Made by a program: the position numbers and the translations under genes. A DNA stretch of 64,000 bases from Tritrichomonas musculus (Eukaryota > Parabasalia > Tritrichomonadida > Tritrichomonadidae): the NCBI GenBank assembly GCA_039105265.1, contig JAPFFF010000004.1:3286001-3350000 (forward strand), read 5' to 3'. Every line of letters starts with the position of its first letter. The stretch's first letter is position 1. The notes beneath the pieces were generated by a model, which had not been told where the DNA came from, ran no database searches, and saw only the letters and a program-made list of their open reading frames with translations. Below, piece by piece: positions 45,801 to 57,800 of this stretch.

Positions 45801-48800
45801 CGGTTAATTCTGAAATCTTTGATGGATCAATTTCTTCTCCGTTCACTGCTTTCATTAATTTAGCAAGTTGTTCTTTAACTTTAGGCAATTCTAAAAGTTT
45901 AGATTTGGTATCTTCTGGGTTGACTTCTTCTCCTTCTGCAAGTGTGGATTTGACTGCATCACTTAGTTCTCTGTCTTTCTGTGCTTTAGAAATCATTGTA
46001 TTAAACTCTTCTTCATTGGATGCTTCAATATTCTCTCCGCTAACTGCTTTCATTAATTTAGCAAGTTGTTCTTGAACTTTAGAAAGTTCTTCTTTCAGTT
46101 TAGGTAATTCTAAAAGTTTGGATTTAGTGTCTTCTACATTGTTTTCGCTACCTTCTGGAAGTGTTGATTTAACTGCTTTACTTAGTTCTCTGTCTTTCTC
46201 TGCTTTCGAAATAATTTCATTAAGTTGTTCTTCATTGGATAGATCAATGTTTTCTCCACCAATTGCTTTCATTATCTTCGTGAATTTTTCTTCAACTTTA
46301 GCAAGTTCTTCTTCAACTTTGGAGAGTTCTTCTTTCACTTTAGGTAATTCTAAAAGTTTAGATTTGATGTCTTCTGAATTAACTTCTTCTCCTTCTGATA
46401 ATGTTGATTCCACTGCATCATTCAATTCTTTGTCTTTCGATGCTTTAGAAATGATTCCATTAAGTTCTTCATTCATCTCTCCAGCTTTAGATGGCTCAAT
46501 TGTTTCTCCAGTCACTGCATTCAATAGTTTAGCAAATTGTTCTTCAACTTTAGCAAGTTTTTCTTGAACATTAGAAAGATCTTCTTTGAGTTTTGGTATC
46601 TCTAAAAGTTTAGATTTGGTGTCTTCAACATTGATTTCACTGCCTTCTGGAAGTGTTGATTTGATTGCATCACTTAGTTCCCTGTCTTTCTCTGCCTTCG
46701 AAATGATTTCATTCAATTTGTCTTCATTAAACTCGCTAACTTTGGATGCATCTATTGTATTGCCATTCACTGCATTCATCAATTTTGCAAGTTGTTCACG
46801 AAGTTTAGATAGTTCTTCAAGTTTAGACTTTGCGTCTTCAGCACTTATTTCTTGACTCTCTTCTGGAAGTGATGATTTCACTGCTTCACTTATTTCTCGA
46901 TCTTTTTGTGCTTTAGAAATCATGTCATTCAGTTGGTCTTCTGTTAATTCAGAAATCTTCGATGGACCAATTTCTTCTCCATTCACCGCTTTCATTAATT
47001 TAGATAGTGATCCTTCAACTTTAGAAAGATCTTCTTTAACTTTCGGTAATTCTAAAAGTTTAGATTTGATGTCTTCTGAGTTAACTTCTTCTCCTTCGGC
47101 AAGTGTCGACTTAACTGCATCATTCAATTCTTTGTCTTTTGTTGCTTTCGAAATGATTACATTCATTTCTTCTTCATTCTTTTCGCTAACTTTTGAAGGT
47201 TCAATTGTTTCTCCACTCACAGCATTCATAAGATTAGCGAGTTTTTCTTCAATTTTAGAAAGTTCCTCTTTGCGTTTAGGTAATTCTAAAAGTTTAGACT
47301 TGACATCTTCTGAGTTAACTTCTTCTCCTTCTGTTAATGTTGATTTAACTGCATCATTCAATTCTTTGTCTTTAGATGCTTTAGAAATGATTCCATTCAT
47401 TTGCTCTTCACTGACTTCTCCAACTTTCGATGGTTCAATATTGCCTCCATTCACTGCATTCATAAGTTTAGCAAAGCGTTCGCTAACTTTAGAAAGTTCT
47501 TCAAGTTTGGATCTAGTGTCTTCTGGACTTAATTCTTCATTTTCTGTTGTAAGATTTGATTTAATTGCTTCACTTATTTCTCTATCTTTCTGTGTTTTGG
47601 CAATCATTTCATTCAATTGTTCGTCAGTAAGTTGTGAAACACTAGATGGGTCAACGTTTCCACCGCTCACAGCATTCAGTAATTTAGAAAGTTGTTCTCG
47701 AAGTTTAGAAAGTTCTTCAAGTTTAGATTTGGTGTCTAATGCACTTATTTCTTCATTGCCTTCAACAAGATTCATTTTAACAACATCGCTTATTTCTCGT
47801 TCTTTAACTGCTTTGCAAACAATCGCATCCATTTCTTCTTCATTATCTTCATCAGTTTGACTTTCTTCAGATGCATCACCTTTCACCGCCTTCTTTAATT
47901 TCGAAAGATGTTCTCGAACTTTAGAAAGTTCTTCTCTGCGTTTTGGTAATTCTAAAAGTTTAGATTTGATGACTTCTGAATTAACTTCTTCTCCTTCTGC
48001 AAGTGTCGATTTCACTGCATCATTCAATTCTTTGTCTTTCGATGCTTTAGAAATGATTCCATTCATTTCTTCTTCAGTCATCTCTCCAACTTTAGATGGC
48101 TCAACTGTTTCTCCATTCACCGCATTCATTAATTTAGATAGTGATCCTTCAACTTTAGAAAGTTCTCCTTTAACTTTAGGCAATTCTAAAAGTTTAGATT
48201 TAGTGTCTTCTGAATCAACTTCTTCTCCTTCTGGCAGTGTCGATTTCACTGCATCATTCAATTCTTTGTCTTTCGATGCTTTAGAAATGATTCCATTCAT
48301 TTCTTCTTCATTCTTTTCGCTAACTTTAGAAGGTTCAATCGTTTCTCCATTCACTGCATTCATTATTTTAGCGAGTGATTCTTGTACTCTTGAAAGTTCA
48401 TCTTTCACTTTAGGTAATTCTAAAAGTTTAGATTTGGTGTCTTCAACATTGATTTCACTGCCTTCTGGAAGAATTGGTTTTATTGCTTCACTTAGTTCTT
48501 TATCTTTCTGGGCTTTAGAAATAATTACATTAAGTTGGTCTTCATTGGATGAATCAATATTTTCTCCGCCAATCGCTTTCATTATCTTCATGAGTTGTTC
48601 TTCAACTTTAGAAAGCTCTCCTTTAACTTTAGGTAATTCTAAAAGTTTAGATTTGATGTCTTCTGAATTAACTTCTTCTCCTTCTGCAAGTGTCGATTTC
48701 ACTGCATCATTCAATTCTTTGTCTTTCGATGCTTTAGAAATGATTCCATTCATTTCTTCTTCATTGACTTCTCCAACTTTAGATGGCTCGACTGTTTCTC

Positions 48801-51800
48801 CATTCACCGCATTCATTAATTTAGATAGTGATCCTTCAACTTTAGAAAGTTCTTCTTTAACTTTAGGTAATTCTAAAAGTTTAGATTTAGTGTCTTCTGA
48901 ATCAACTTCTTCTCCTTCTGGTAATGTTGATTTCACTGCATCATTCAATTCTTTGTCTTTCGAGGCTTTAGAAATGATTCCATTCATTTCTTCTTCATTC
49001 ATTTGGACAACTTTCGATGGCTCAATTGTTTCGCCACTAACTGCTTTCAGTAGTTTAGAAAGTTGTTCACGAAGTTTCGAATGCTCCTCTTGAACTTTGG
49101 ATAGTTCTTCTTTAATTTTAGGTAACTCTAAAAGTTTAGATTTTGTGTCTTCTGCACTTTCTTCTTCGCCTCCTTCTGGTAAGACAGATTTCACTGCTTC
49201 ACTCATTTCTCGATCTTTGTCTGCTTTACTGATAATTTCTTTAAGTTCTTCTTCATTAAGTTCTCCAACTTTAGATGCGTCAATCGGTTCTCCTTTAACT
49301 GCGCTAATTAATTTCGCAAGTTCTTCTTCAACTTTAGAATGTTCTGCTTTCAGTTTAGGCAGTTCTAAAAGTTTAGACTTGGTGTCTTCTGAGTTCACTT
49401 CTTCTCCTTCTGAAAGTGTTGACTTAACGGCTTCTTTCAATTCTCGGTCTTTCAATGCTTTCTGAATAATGTCATCATGCTGTCCTTCGATGATTTCCGA
49501 AATATTTGATGGATCAATTTCTTCTCCTTTCACTGCACTCATTAACTTCGCAAGTTCTTCTTCAACTTTAGAAAGTTCTTCTTTAAGTTTTGAAAGTTCT
49601 TCAAGTTTAGATTTCGTGTCCTCTGCATTAGCTTCACTGCCTTCTGGTAATGTTGACTTGACTGATTCTCTCAACTCTCGATCTTTCTGTGCTTGGGAAA
49701 TGATTTCATCAATATGTGCCATATTTTCTGTGTCATCATTGTTGCCACTGACTGCGCTCATAAGCTTAGAGAGTTGTTCTCGGAGTTTAGAAAGTTCTTC
49801 TTTGAGTTTTGGCATTTCTTCAAGTTTAGATTTGGTATCTTCTGCATTCAATTCTTCACTTCCTTCTGGTAATGTTGATTTGATTGCTTCACTTATTTCT
49901 CGATCTTTTTCTGCTTTAGCGATCATTTCATTAAGTTGTTCTTCACTGAGTTGTGAAACATTGGATGCATCAACATTTTCTCCACTTACTGCATTCATAA
50001 GTTTAGCAAGTTGTTCTCGGAGTTTAGTTAACTCTTCAAGCTTAGATTTGGTATCTTCTACATTTGCTTCTTCACTTCCTTCTGGTAATGTTGATTTGAC
50101 AGCTTCACTTAATTCTCGATCTTTTTGTGCTTTAGCAATCATTTCATTAAGTTGGTCCTCAACAAGCTCACCAACTATCGATGGATCAATTGTGTCTCCA
50201 TTCACTGCATTTATAAGTTTAGCAAGTTGTTCTCGGAGTTTAGACAACTCTTCAAGTTTCGATTTCGTGTCTTCAGGAGTTGCTTCGCTGCCCTCTGGAA
50301 GGGCTGATTTAACTGAATCACTCAATTCTCGATCTTTTTGTGCCTTGTTGATGATTTCATTCAATTGTTCTTCACTGAATTGAGCAACAGTAGATGGATC
50401 AACTGTCTCGCCGTTGACTGCACTCATCAATCTCGCAATCTGCTCACGAAGCTTGGCTAGTTCTTCTAATTTGGACTTTGTGTCTGCTGCATTGATTTCT
50501 TGGTTGTCTTCTGGGAGAGTTGATTTGACAGCATCACTCAATTCTCGATCTTTCTGTGCTTTACTGATGATTTCATTTATTTGTTCGTCATTCAGTTGTC
50601 CGGCATTAGATGCATCATAATTGTCACCACTGACGGCATTCATCAGTTTTGCAAGTCTTTCTCGAAGCTTGGAAAGTTCTTCAAGTTTCGACTTCGTGTC
50701 TTCCGCATTCAGTTCTTGGTTGTCGTCTGGTAATGTTGATTTAACTGCTTCACTTATTTCTCGGTCTCTCTGTGCTTTGTTGATTATTTCATTCAGTTGT
50801 TCTTCACTAAGTTCTCCAACTTTTGATGGATCAATATTTTCGCCATTCACTGCATTCAGGAGTTTAGCAAGTTGTTCTCGGAGTTTGGAAAGTTCTTCAA
50901 GTTTGGATTTGGTATCTTCTGCATTTGGTCCTTCACTTCCTTCTGGTAATGTTGATTTGACTGCCTCACTTATTTCTCTGTCTTTCTGGGCTTTGGCAAT
51001 CATTTCATTAAGTTGTTCTTCACTGAGTTGTGAAACATTGGATGCATCAACATTTTCTCCACTCACTGCATTCATAAGTTTAGCAAGTTGTTCTCGAAGT
51101 TTAGTTAACTCTTCAAGTTTAGATTTAGTTTCTTCCGCATTCAGTTCTTGGTTGTCGTCTGGTAATGTTGATTTAACTGCTTCACTTATTTCTCGGTCTC
51201 TCTGTGCTTTGTTGATTATTTCATTAAGTTGTTCTTCACTGAGTTCTCCAACTTTTGATGGATCAATATTTTCGCCATTCACTGCATTCATAAGTTTAGC
51301 AAGTTGTTCTCGGAGTTTGGAAAGTTCTTCAAGTTTGGATTTGGTGTCTTCTGCATTCATTTCTTCACTTCCTTCTGGTAATGTTGATTTAACGGCCTCA
51401 CTCATTTCTCGATCTTTTTCTGCTTTAGCAATCATTTCATTAAGTTGTTCTTCACTGAGTTCTCTAACTTTCGATGCATCAACATTGTCTCCACTCACTG
51501 CATTCAGGAGTTTAGCAAGTTGCTCTCGGAGTTTAGAAAGTTCTTCAAGTTTAGATTTAGTATCTTCAGCATTTGCTTCTTCACTGCCTTCTGACAATGT
51601 TGATTTAACGGCCTCGCTTATTTCTCTATCTTTCTGGGCTTTGGCAATCATTTCATTAAGTTGTTCTTCATTAAGTTCTCCAACTTGGGAAGGATCGATT
51701 GTGTCTCCATTCACTGCATTCATCAATTTGGCAAGTTGCTCTCGGAGTTTAGAAAGTTCTTCAAGTTTAGATTTAGTATCTTCAGCATTTGCTTCTTCAC

Positions 51801-54800
51801 TGCCTTCTGGCAATGTTGATTTAACGGCCTCGCTTATTTCTCTATCTTTCTGGGCTTTGGCAATCATTTCATTAAGTTGTTCTTCATTAAGTTCTCCAAC
51901 TTGGGAAGGATCGATTGTGTCTCCATTCACTGCATTCATCAATTTGGCAAGTTGTTCTCGGAGTTTAGAAAGTTCTTCAAGTTTAGATTTGGTGGCTTCG
52001 GCATTCATTTCATCACTTCCTTCTGGTGATGTTGATTTGACTACTTCACTAATTTCACGGTCTTTCTGTGCTTTGGTAATCACTTCATTAAGTTGGTCTT
52101 CACTAAGCTCACTAACTTTCGATGGATCGATTGTGCCTCCACTCACGGCATTCATAAGATTAGCGAGTTGTGCTTGAACTTTAGAAAGATCTTCTTTAAC
52201 TTTAGGTAATTCTAAAAGTTTAGATTTAATGTCTTCTGAATTAACTTCTTCTCCTTCTGGTAATGTCGATGTAACTGCATCATTCAATTCTTTGTCTTTC
52301 GATGCTTGAGAAATGATTTCATTCATTTCTGCTTCTTTCATTTGGACAACTTTAGATGGTTCAATCGTTTCGCCACTAACTGCATTCATAAGTTTTACAA
52401 GTTCTTCTTCAACTTTAGAAAGTTCTTCTTTAACTTGAGGTAATTCTAATAGTTTAGATTTGATGTCTTCAACATTGAATTCATTGCCTTCTGGTAATGT
52501 TGATTTCACTGCTTCACTTAGTTCTCGTTCTTTCTCTGCTTTCGATATCACTTCATTAAGTTGGTCTTCATTGGTAATATCAATATTTTCAACACCAACT
52601 GCTTTCATTAATTTCGCAATTGATTCTTGAACTTTAGAAAGTTCTTCTTTAACTTTTGGTAATTCTAAAAGTTTAGATTTGGTGTCTTCTGAATTAACTT
52701 CTTCTCCTTCTGGAAGGGTCGATTTCACTGCATCATTCAATTCTTTGTCTTTCGATGCTCTAGAAATGATTCCATTCAATTGGTCTTCAGTCATTTGGAC
52801 AACTTTCGATGGATCAATCGTTTCTCCACTCACTGCATTCATCAGTTTCGAAAATTGTTCTTCAACTTTAGAAAGATCTTCTTTCACTTTAGGTAATTCT
52901 AAAAGTTTAGATTTAGTGTCTTCTGAATTAACTTCTTCTCCTTCTGGTAGTGTCGATTTCACTGCATCATTCAGTTCTTTGTCTTTCGATGCTTTAGAAA
53001 TGATTACATTCATTTCTTCTTCAGTCATCTCTCCAACCTTGGATGGTTCGATATTGTCACCATTGATTGCATTCATAAGTTTAGCAAGTTGCTCACGAAG
53101 TTTAGATAGTTCTTCAAGTTTAGATTTGGTGTCTTCTGGACTCAATTCTTCACTGCCTTCTGGAAGAGTTGATTTAACAGCTTCAGAGATTTCTCTGTCT
53201 TTCTCTGCTTTCGAAATTATTTCATTCATTTGTTCTTCGCTAACTTCGCCAACTTTTGATCCCTCAATTGTTTCGCCACTCACTGCATTCATGAGTTTGG
53301 AAAGTCTTTCACGAAGTTTAGTTAACTCTACAAGTTTCGATTTGGTGTCTTCTCCATTGATTTCTTCACTTCCTTCTCCGGTGATTGATTTCACTGCATC
53401 ACTTATTTCTCGCCCTTTCTCTGCTTTAGAAATCATTTCCTTAAGCTGCTCTTCACTTAGCTCTGAAACATTTGATGGATCAATATTGTCACCGCTCACT
53501 GCATTCATGAGTTTGGCAAGTTGTTCGCGAAGTTTAGTCAACTCTTCAAGTTTCGATTTGATTTCTTCGGCATTAACTTCACTGCCTTCTGGTAATGTTG
53601 ATTTAACTGCATCTGAAACTTCTCGATCTTTTTGTGCTTTAGAAATCATTTCATTCAATTGTTCCTCACTCATTTCTGAAACATTTGATGGATCATAATT
53701 GCCACCGCTGACAGCATTCATGAGTTTGGCAAGTTGTTCGCGAAGTTTAGTCAATTCTTCAAGTTTCGATTTGGTTTCTTCGGCATTAACTTCACTGCCT
53801 TCTGGTAATGCTGATTTAACTGCATCTGAAACTTCTCGATCTTTTTGTGCTTTAGAAATCATTTCATTCAATTGTTCCTCACTCATTTCTGAAACATTTG
53901 ATGGATCATAATTGCCACCGCTGACAGCATTCATGAGTTTGGCAAGTTGTTCGCGAAGTTTAGTCAATTCTTCAAGTTTGGATTTGGTTTCTTCGGCATT
54001 AACTTCACTGCCTTCTGGTAATGTTGATTTAACTGCCTCGCTTAATTCTCTGTCTTTCTGTGCTTTGGCAATTATTTCATTCAGTTGGTCTTCGCTAAGT
54101 TCTCCTAATTTAGATGGATCAAAGATTTCTCCATTCACTGCACTAATCAATTTGGAAAGTTGTTCGCGAAGTTTAGTTAATTCTTCAAGTTTGGATTTTG
54201 TGTCTTCTGCATTTGCTTCTTCACTGCCTTCTGGTAATGTTGATTTGACAGCTTCACTCAATTCTTTGTCTTTCTGTGCTTTGGTAATCATTTCGTTAAG
54301 CTGGTCTTCATTCAGCTGGTCAACGTTGGATGGATCAATTGTTTCACCATTCACTGCACTAATCAATTTAGCAAGTTGTTCGCGAAGTTTGGTTGATTCT
54401 TCAAGTATAGATTTCGTGTTTTCGGCACTTAATTCAGTGTTTTCGGGAAGGCTTGATTTAACCGTATCTGATATTTCTTTGTCTTTTGATGCTTTATTGA
54501 TGATTTCTTTCATTTGTTCTTCACTCATTTCTGAAACTTTCAATGGATCAATATTCTCGCCACTCACTGCATTCATAAGTTTAGCAAGACGTTCACGAAG
54601 CTTGTTTAATTCTTCAAGTTTCGATTTGGTTTCTTCTGCATTTATTTCACTGCCTTCTGGAAGACTTGATTTCATTGCTTCACTTATTTCTCTGTCTTTC
54701 TGTGCTTTAGACGCAATATCATTAATTTGTCCTTCACTGAGTTGTCCAACGTTCGATGGATCGATGTTGTCGCCATTCACTGCATTCACTAACTTAGCAA

Positions 54801-57800
54801 GGTGCTCGCGAAGTTTGTTTAATTCTTCAAGTCTGGACTTTGTGACTTCTGCATTTAATTCACTTTCTTCTTGTAATGTTAATTTAATTGCATCACTTAT
54901 GTCTCGATCTTTCTCTGCTTTGGCAATTATTTCAGAAAGTTGCTCTTCATTGCATGGATCAACTGATTCTCCATTCACTGCAATTATTAATTGGTCAAGT
55001 TGTTCACGAAGTTTAGTTAATTCTTCAAGTTTAGATTTAGTTTCTTCTGCATTAACTTCACTGTCCTCGGGTAATGCCGATTTAACTGCATCTGAAACTT
55101 CTCGGTCTTTTTGTGCTTTAGAAATGATTTCAAGTAATTGTTCCTCACTCATTTCAGAAACATTTGATGGATCAATATTGTCGCCACTCACTGCATTCAT
55201 GAGTATAGCAAGACGTTCACGAAGTTTAGTTAATTCTTCAAGTTTGGACTTCGTGTCTTCTGCATTCAGTTCTTCACTGCCTTCTGGAAGAGTTGATTTC
55301 ACTGCTTCACTTATTTCCCTGTATTTTTGTGCTTTAGAAATGATTTCATTCATTTCGTCTTCATTCATTTCTCCAACTTTTGATGGATCAATGTTGTCAT
55401 TATTGATGGTATTAATTAGTTTAGCCAGTCTTTCACGAAGTTTTGTCAGTTCTTCAAGTTTGGACTTTGTGTCATCTGCATTAATTTCATCAGAGCCTTC
55501 TGGAAGAGTTGACTTCACTGCCTCACTCAGTTCTTTGTCTTTCTGTGCTTTGGAAATCATTTCATTAAGTTGGTCTTCACTAAGTTGTCCAACATTAGAT
55601 GGATCAACATCGTCTTCGCCACTCACTGCATTCATGAGTTTGGAAAGTCTTTCACGAAGTTTAGTTAACTCTTCAAGTTTCGATTTGGTGTCTTCTCCAT
55701 TGATTTCTTCACTTCCTTCTCCGGTGATTGATTTCACTGCATCACTTATTTCTCGCCCTTTCTCTGCTTTAGAAATCATTTCATTCAGTTGTTCTTCACT
55801 GAATTGAGAAACATTTGATGGATCAATATTGTCTCCACTCACTGCATTCATGAGTTTGGCAAGTTGCTCGCGAAGTTTAGTCAACTCTTCAAGTTTCGAT
55901 TTGGTTTCTTCGGCGTTAAATTCACTACCTTCTGGTAATGTTGATTTAACTGCATCTGAAACTTCTCGATCTTTTTGTGCTTTAGAAATCATTTCATTCA
56001 ATTGTTCCTCACTCATTTCTGAAACATTTGATGGATCAATATTGCCACCACTCACTGCATTCATGAGTTTGGCAAGTTGTTCGCGAAGTTTAGTCAATTC
56101 TTCAAGTTTCGATTTGGTTTCTTCGGCGTTAACTTCACTACCTTCTGGTAATGTTGATTTAACTGCATCTGAAACTTCTCGATCTTTTTGTGCTTTAGAA
56201 ATCATTTCATTCAATTGTTCTTCACTCATTTCTGAAACACTGGAAGGATCATAATTGCAGTCACTCACTGCATTCAGGAGTTTAGCAAATTTTTCACGAA
56301 GTTTAGTCAGTTCTTCAAGTTTGGATTTGGTGTCTTCTGCATTCAATTCTTCACTGCCTTCTGGTAATGTTGATTTAACTGCCTCGCTTAATTCTCTGTC
56401 TCTCTGTGCTTTAGCAATCATTTCATTCAGTTGGTCTTCACTGAGTTCTCCAATATTGGAAGCATCAACATTGTCTCCATTCACTGCACTCATCAATTTA
56501 GAAAGTTGTTCGCGAAGTTTGGAAAGTTCCTCAAGTTTTGATCTTGTATCTTCGGCACTTAATTCAGTGTTTTCTGGAAGACTTGATTTAACTGTATCTG
56601 AAATTTCTTTGTCTTTTGATGCTTTATTGATGATTTCATTTATTTGTTCTTCACTCATTTCTGAAACTTTCGATGGATCAATAATCTCGCCACTTACTGC
56701 ATTCACAAGTTTAGCAAGTTGTTCTCGGAGTTTAGAAAGCTCTTCAAGTTTCGATTTGGTATCTTCTGCATTTGCTTCTTCACTTCCTTCTGGTAATGTT
56801 GATTTAACTGCTTCACTTATTTCTCGGTCTTTCTGTGCTTTGTTGATTATTTCATTCAGTTGTTCTTCGCTGAGTTCTCCAATATTGGAAGCATCAACAT
56901 TGTCACCATTCACTGCATTCATAAGTTTAGCAAGTTGTTCTCGGAGTTTAGTTAATTCTTCAAGTTTAGATTTGGTTTCTTCTGCATTCAGTTCTTGGTT
57001 ATCTTCTGTTAAAGTTGATTTAATAGCATCACTTACTTCTTTGCCTTTCTGTGCATTGGCAATGATTTCATTGAATTGGTCTTCATTGAGTTGATCAATA
57101 TTTGATGCATCATAATTTTTGTCACTGGCTGCATTTACCAATCTAGAAAGCCTTTCACGAAGGTTGGCCAATTCTTCAAGTTTAGATCTGGCATCTTCAG
57201 CGTTTACATCTTCATGTCCTTCAGGAAGAGCCGACTTAATTGTGTCACTAACTTCTCTGTCTTTCGTTGCCTTGGCAATGATTTCATTAAGTTGTTCTTC
57301 ACTGAGTTGTGAAACATTGGATGGATCAATATTGTCACCATTGACTGCATTCATTAGTTTAGCAAGTTTCTCACGAAGTTTGGAAAGTTCTTCAAGTTTA
57401 GCTTTCGTATCTTCTGCACTGGCTTCTTCACTGCCTTCTGGTAAAGATGCTTTGATTGTTTCACTTATTTCTCTGTCTTTCTGTGCTTTAGAAGCAATTT
57501 CATTCAGTTGCTCTTCACTGAGTTGTGAAACATTGGATGGATCAATACTGTCTCCGCTCACTGCATTCATGAGTTTAGCAAGTTGTTCGCGAAGTTTAGT
57601 TAATTCTTCTAGCTTGGATTTGGTGTCTTCTGCATTCAATTCGTCACTGCCTTCTGGTAATGTTGATTTAATTGCATCTGAAATTTCTTTGTCTTTCATT
57701 GCTTTAGAAATTATTTCATTCATTTGTTCTTCACTAAGTTCTGAAACTTTCAATGGATCAATATGTTCATCATTCACTGCATTCATCAATTTAGAAAGAC

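Larger units (their letters stand above)
21840..49840 (-). repeat. Giant protein: main B/C repeat block with scattered A units
   Basis: About 28 kb in which long units (KLLELPKVKEELSKVEEQLS first helix, IEPSKVGEVNEEEMNGIISK linker-helix) tend to alternate with short units (KVKEQLSKLMKAVGGENIDA then SNEEEFNAMISKAEKD), giving a two-unit period of ~144 residues. Single type-A units are interspersed, for example near 45,000-45,500, 42,100-42,600 and 37,000-37,250. The array decays at its end with ELTKLREQLNALVQPGQSDS. Several rare unit variants recur two or three times kilobases apart, marking segmental duplications. Confidence 0.8.
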
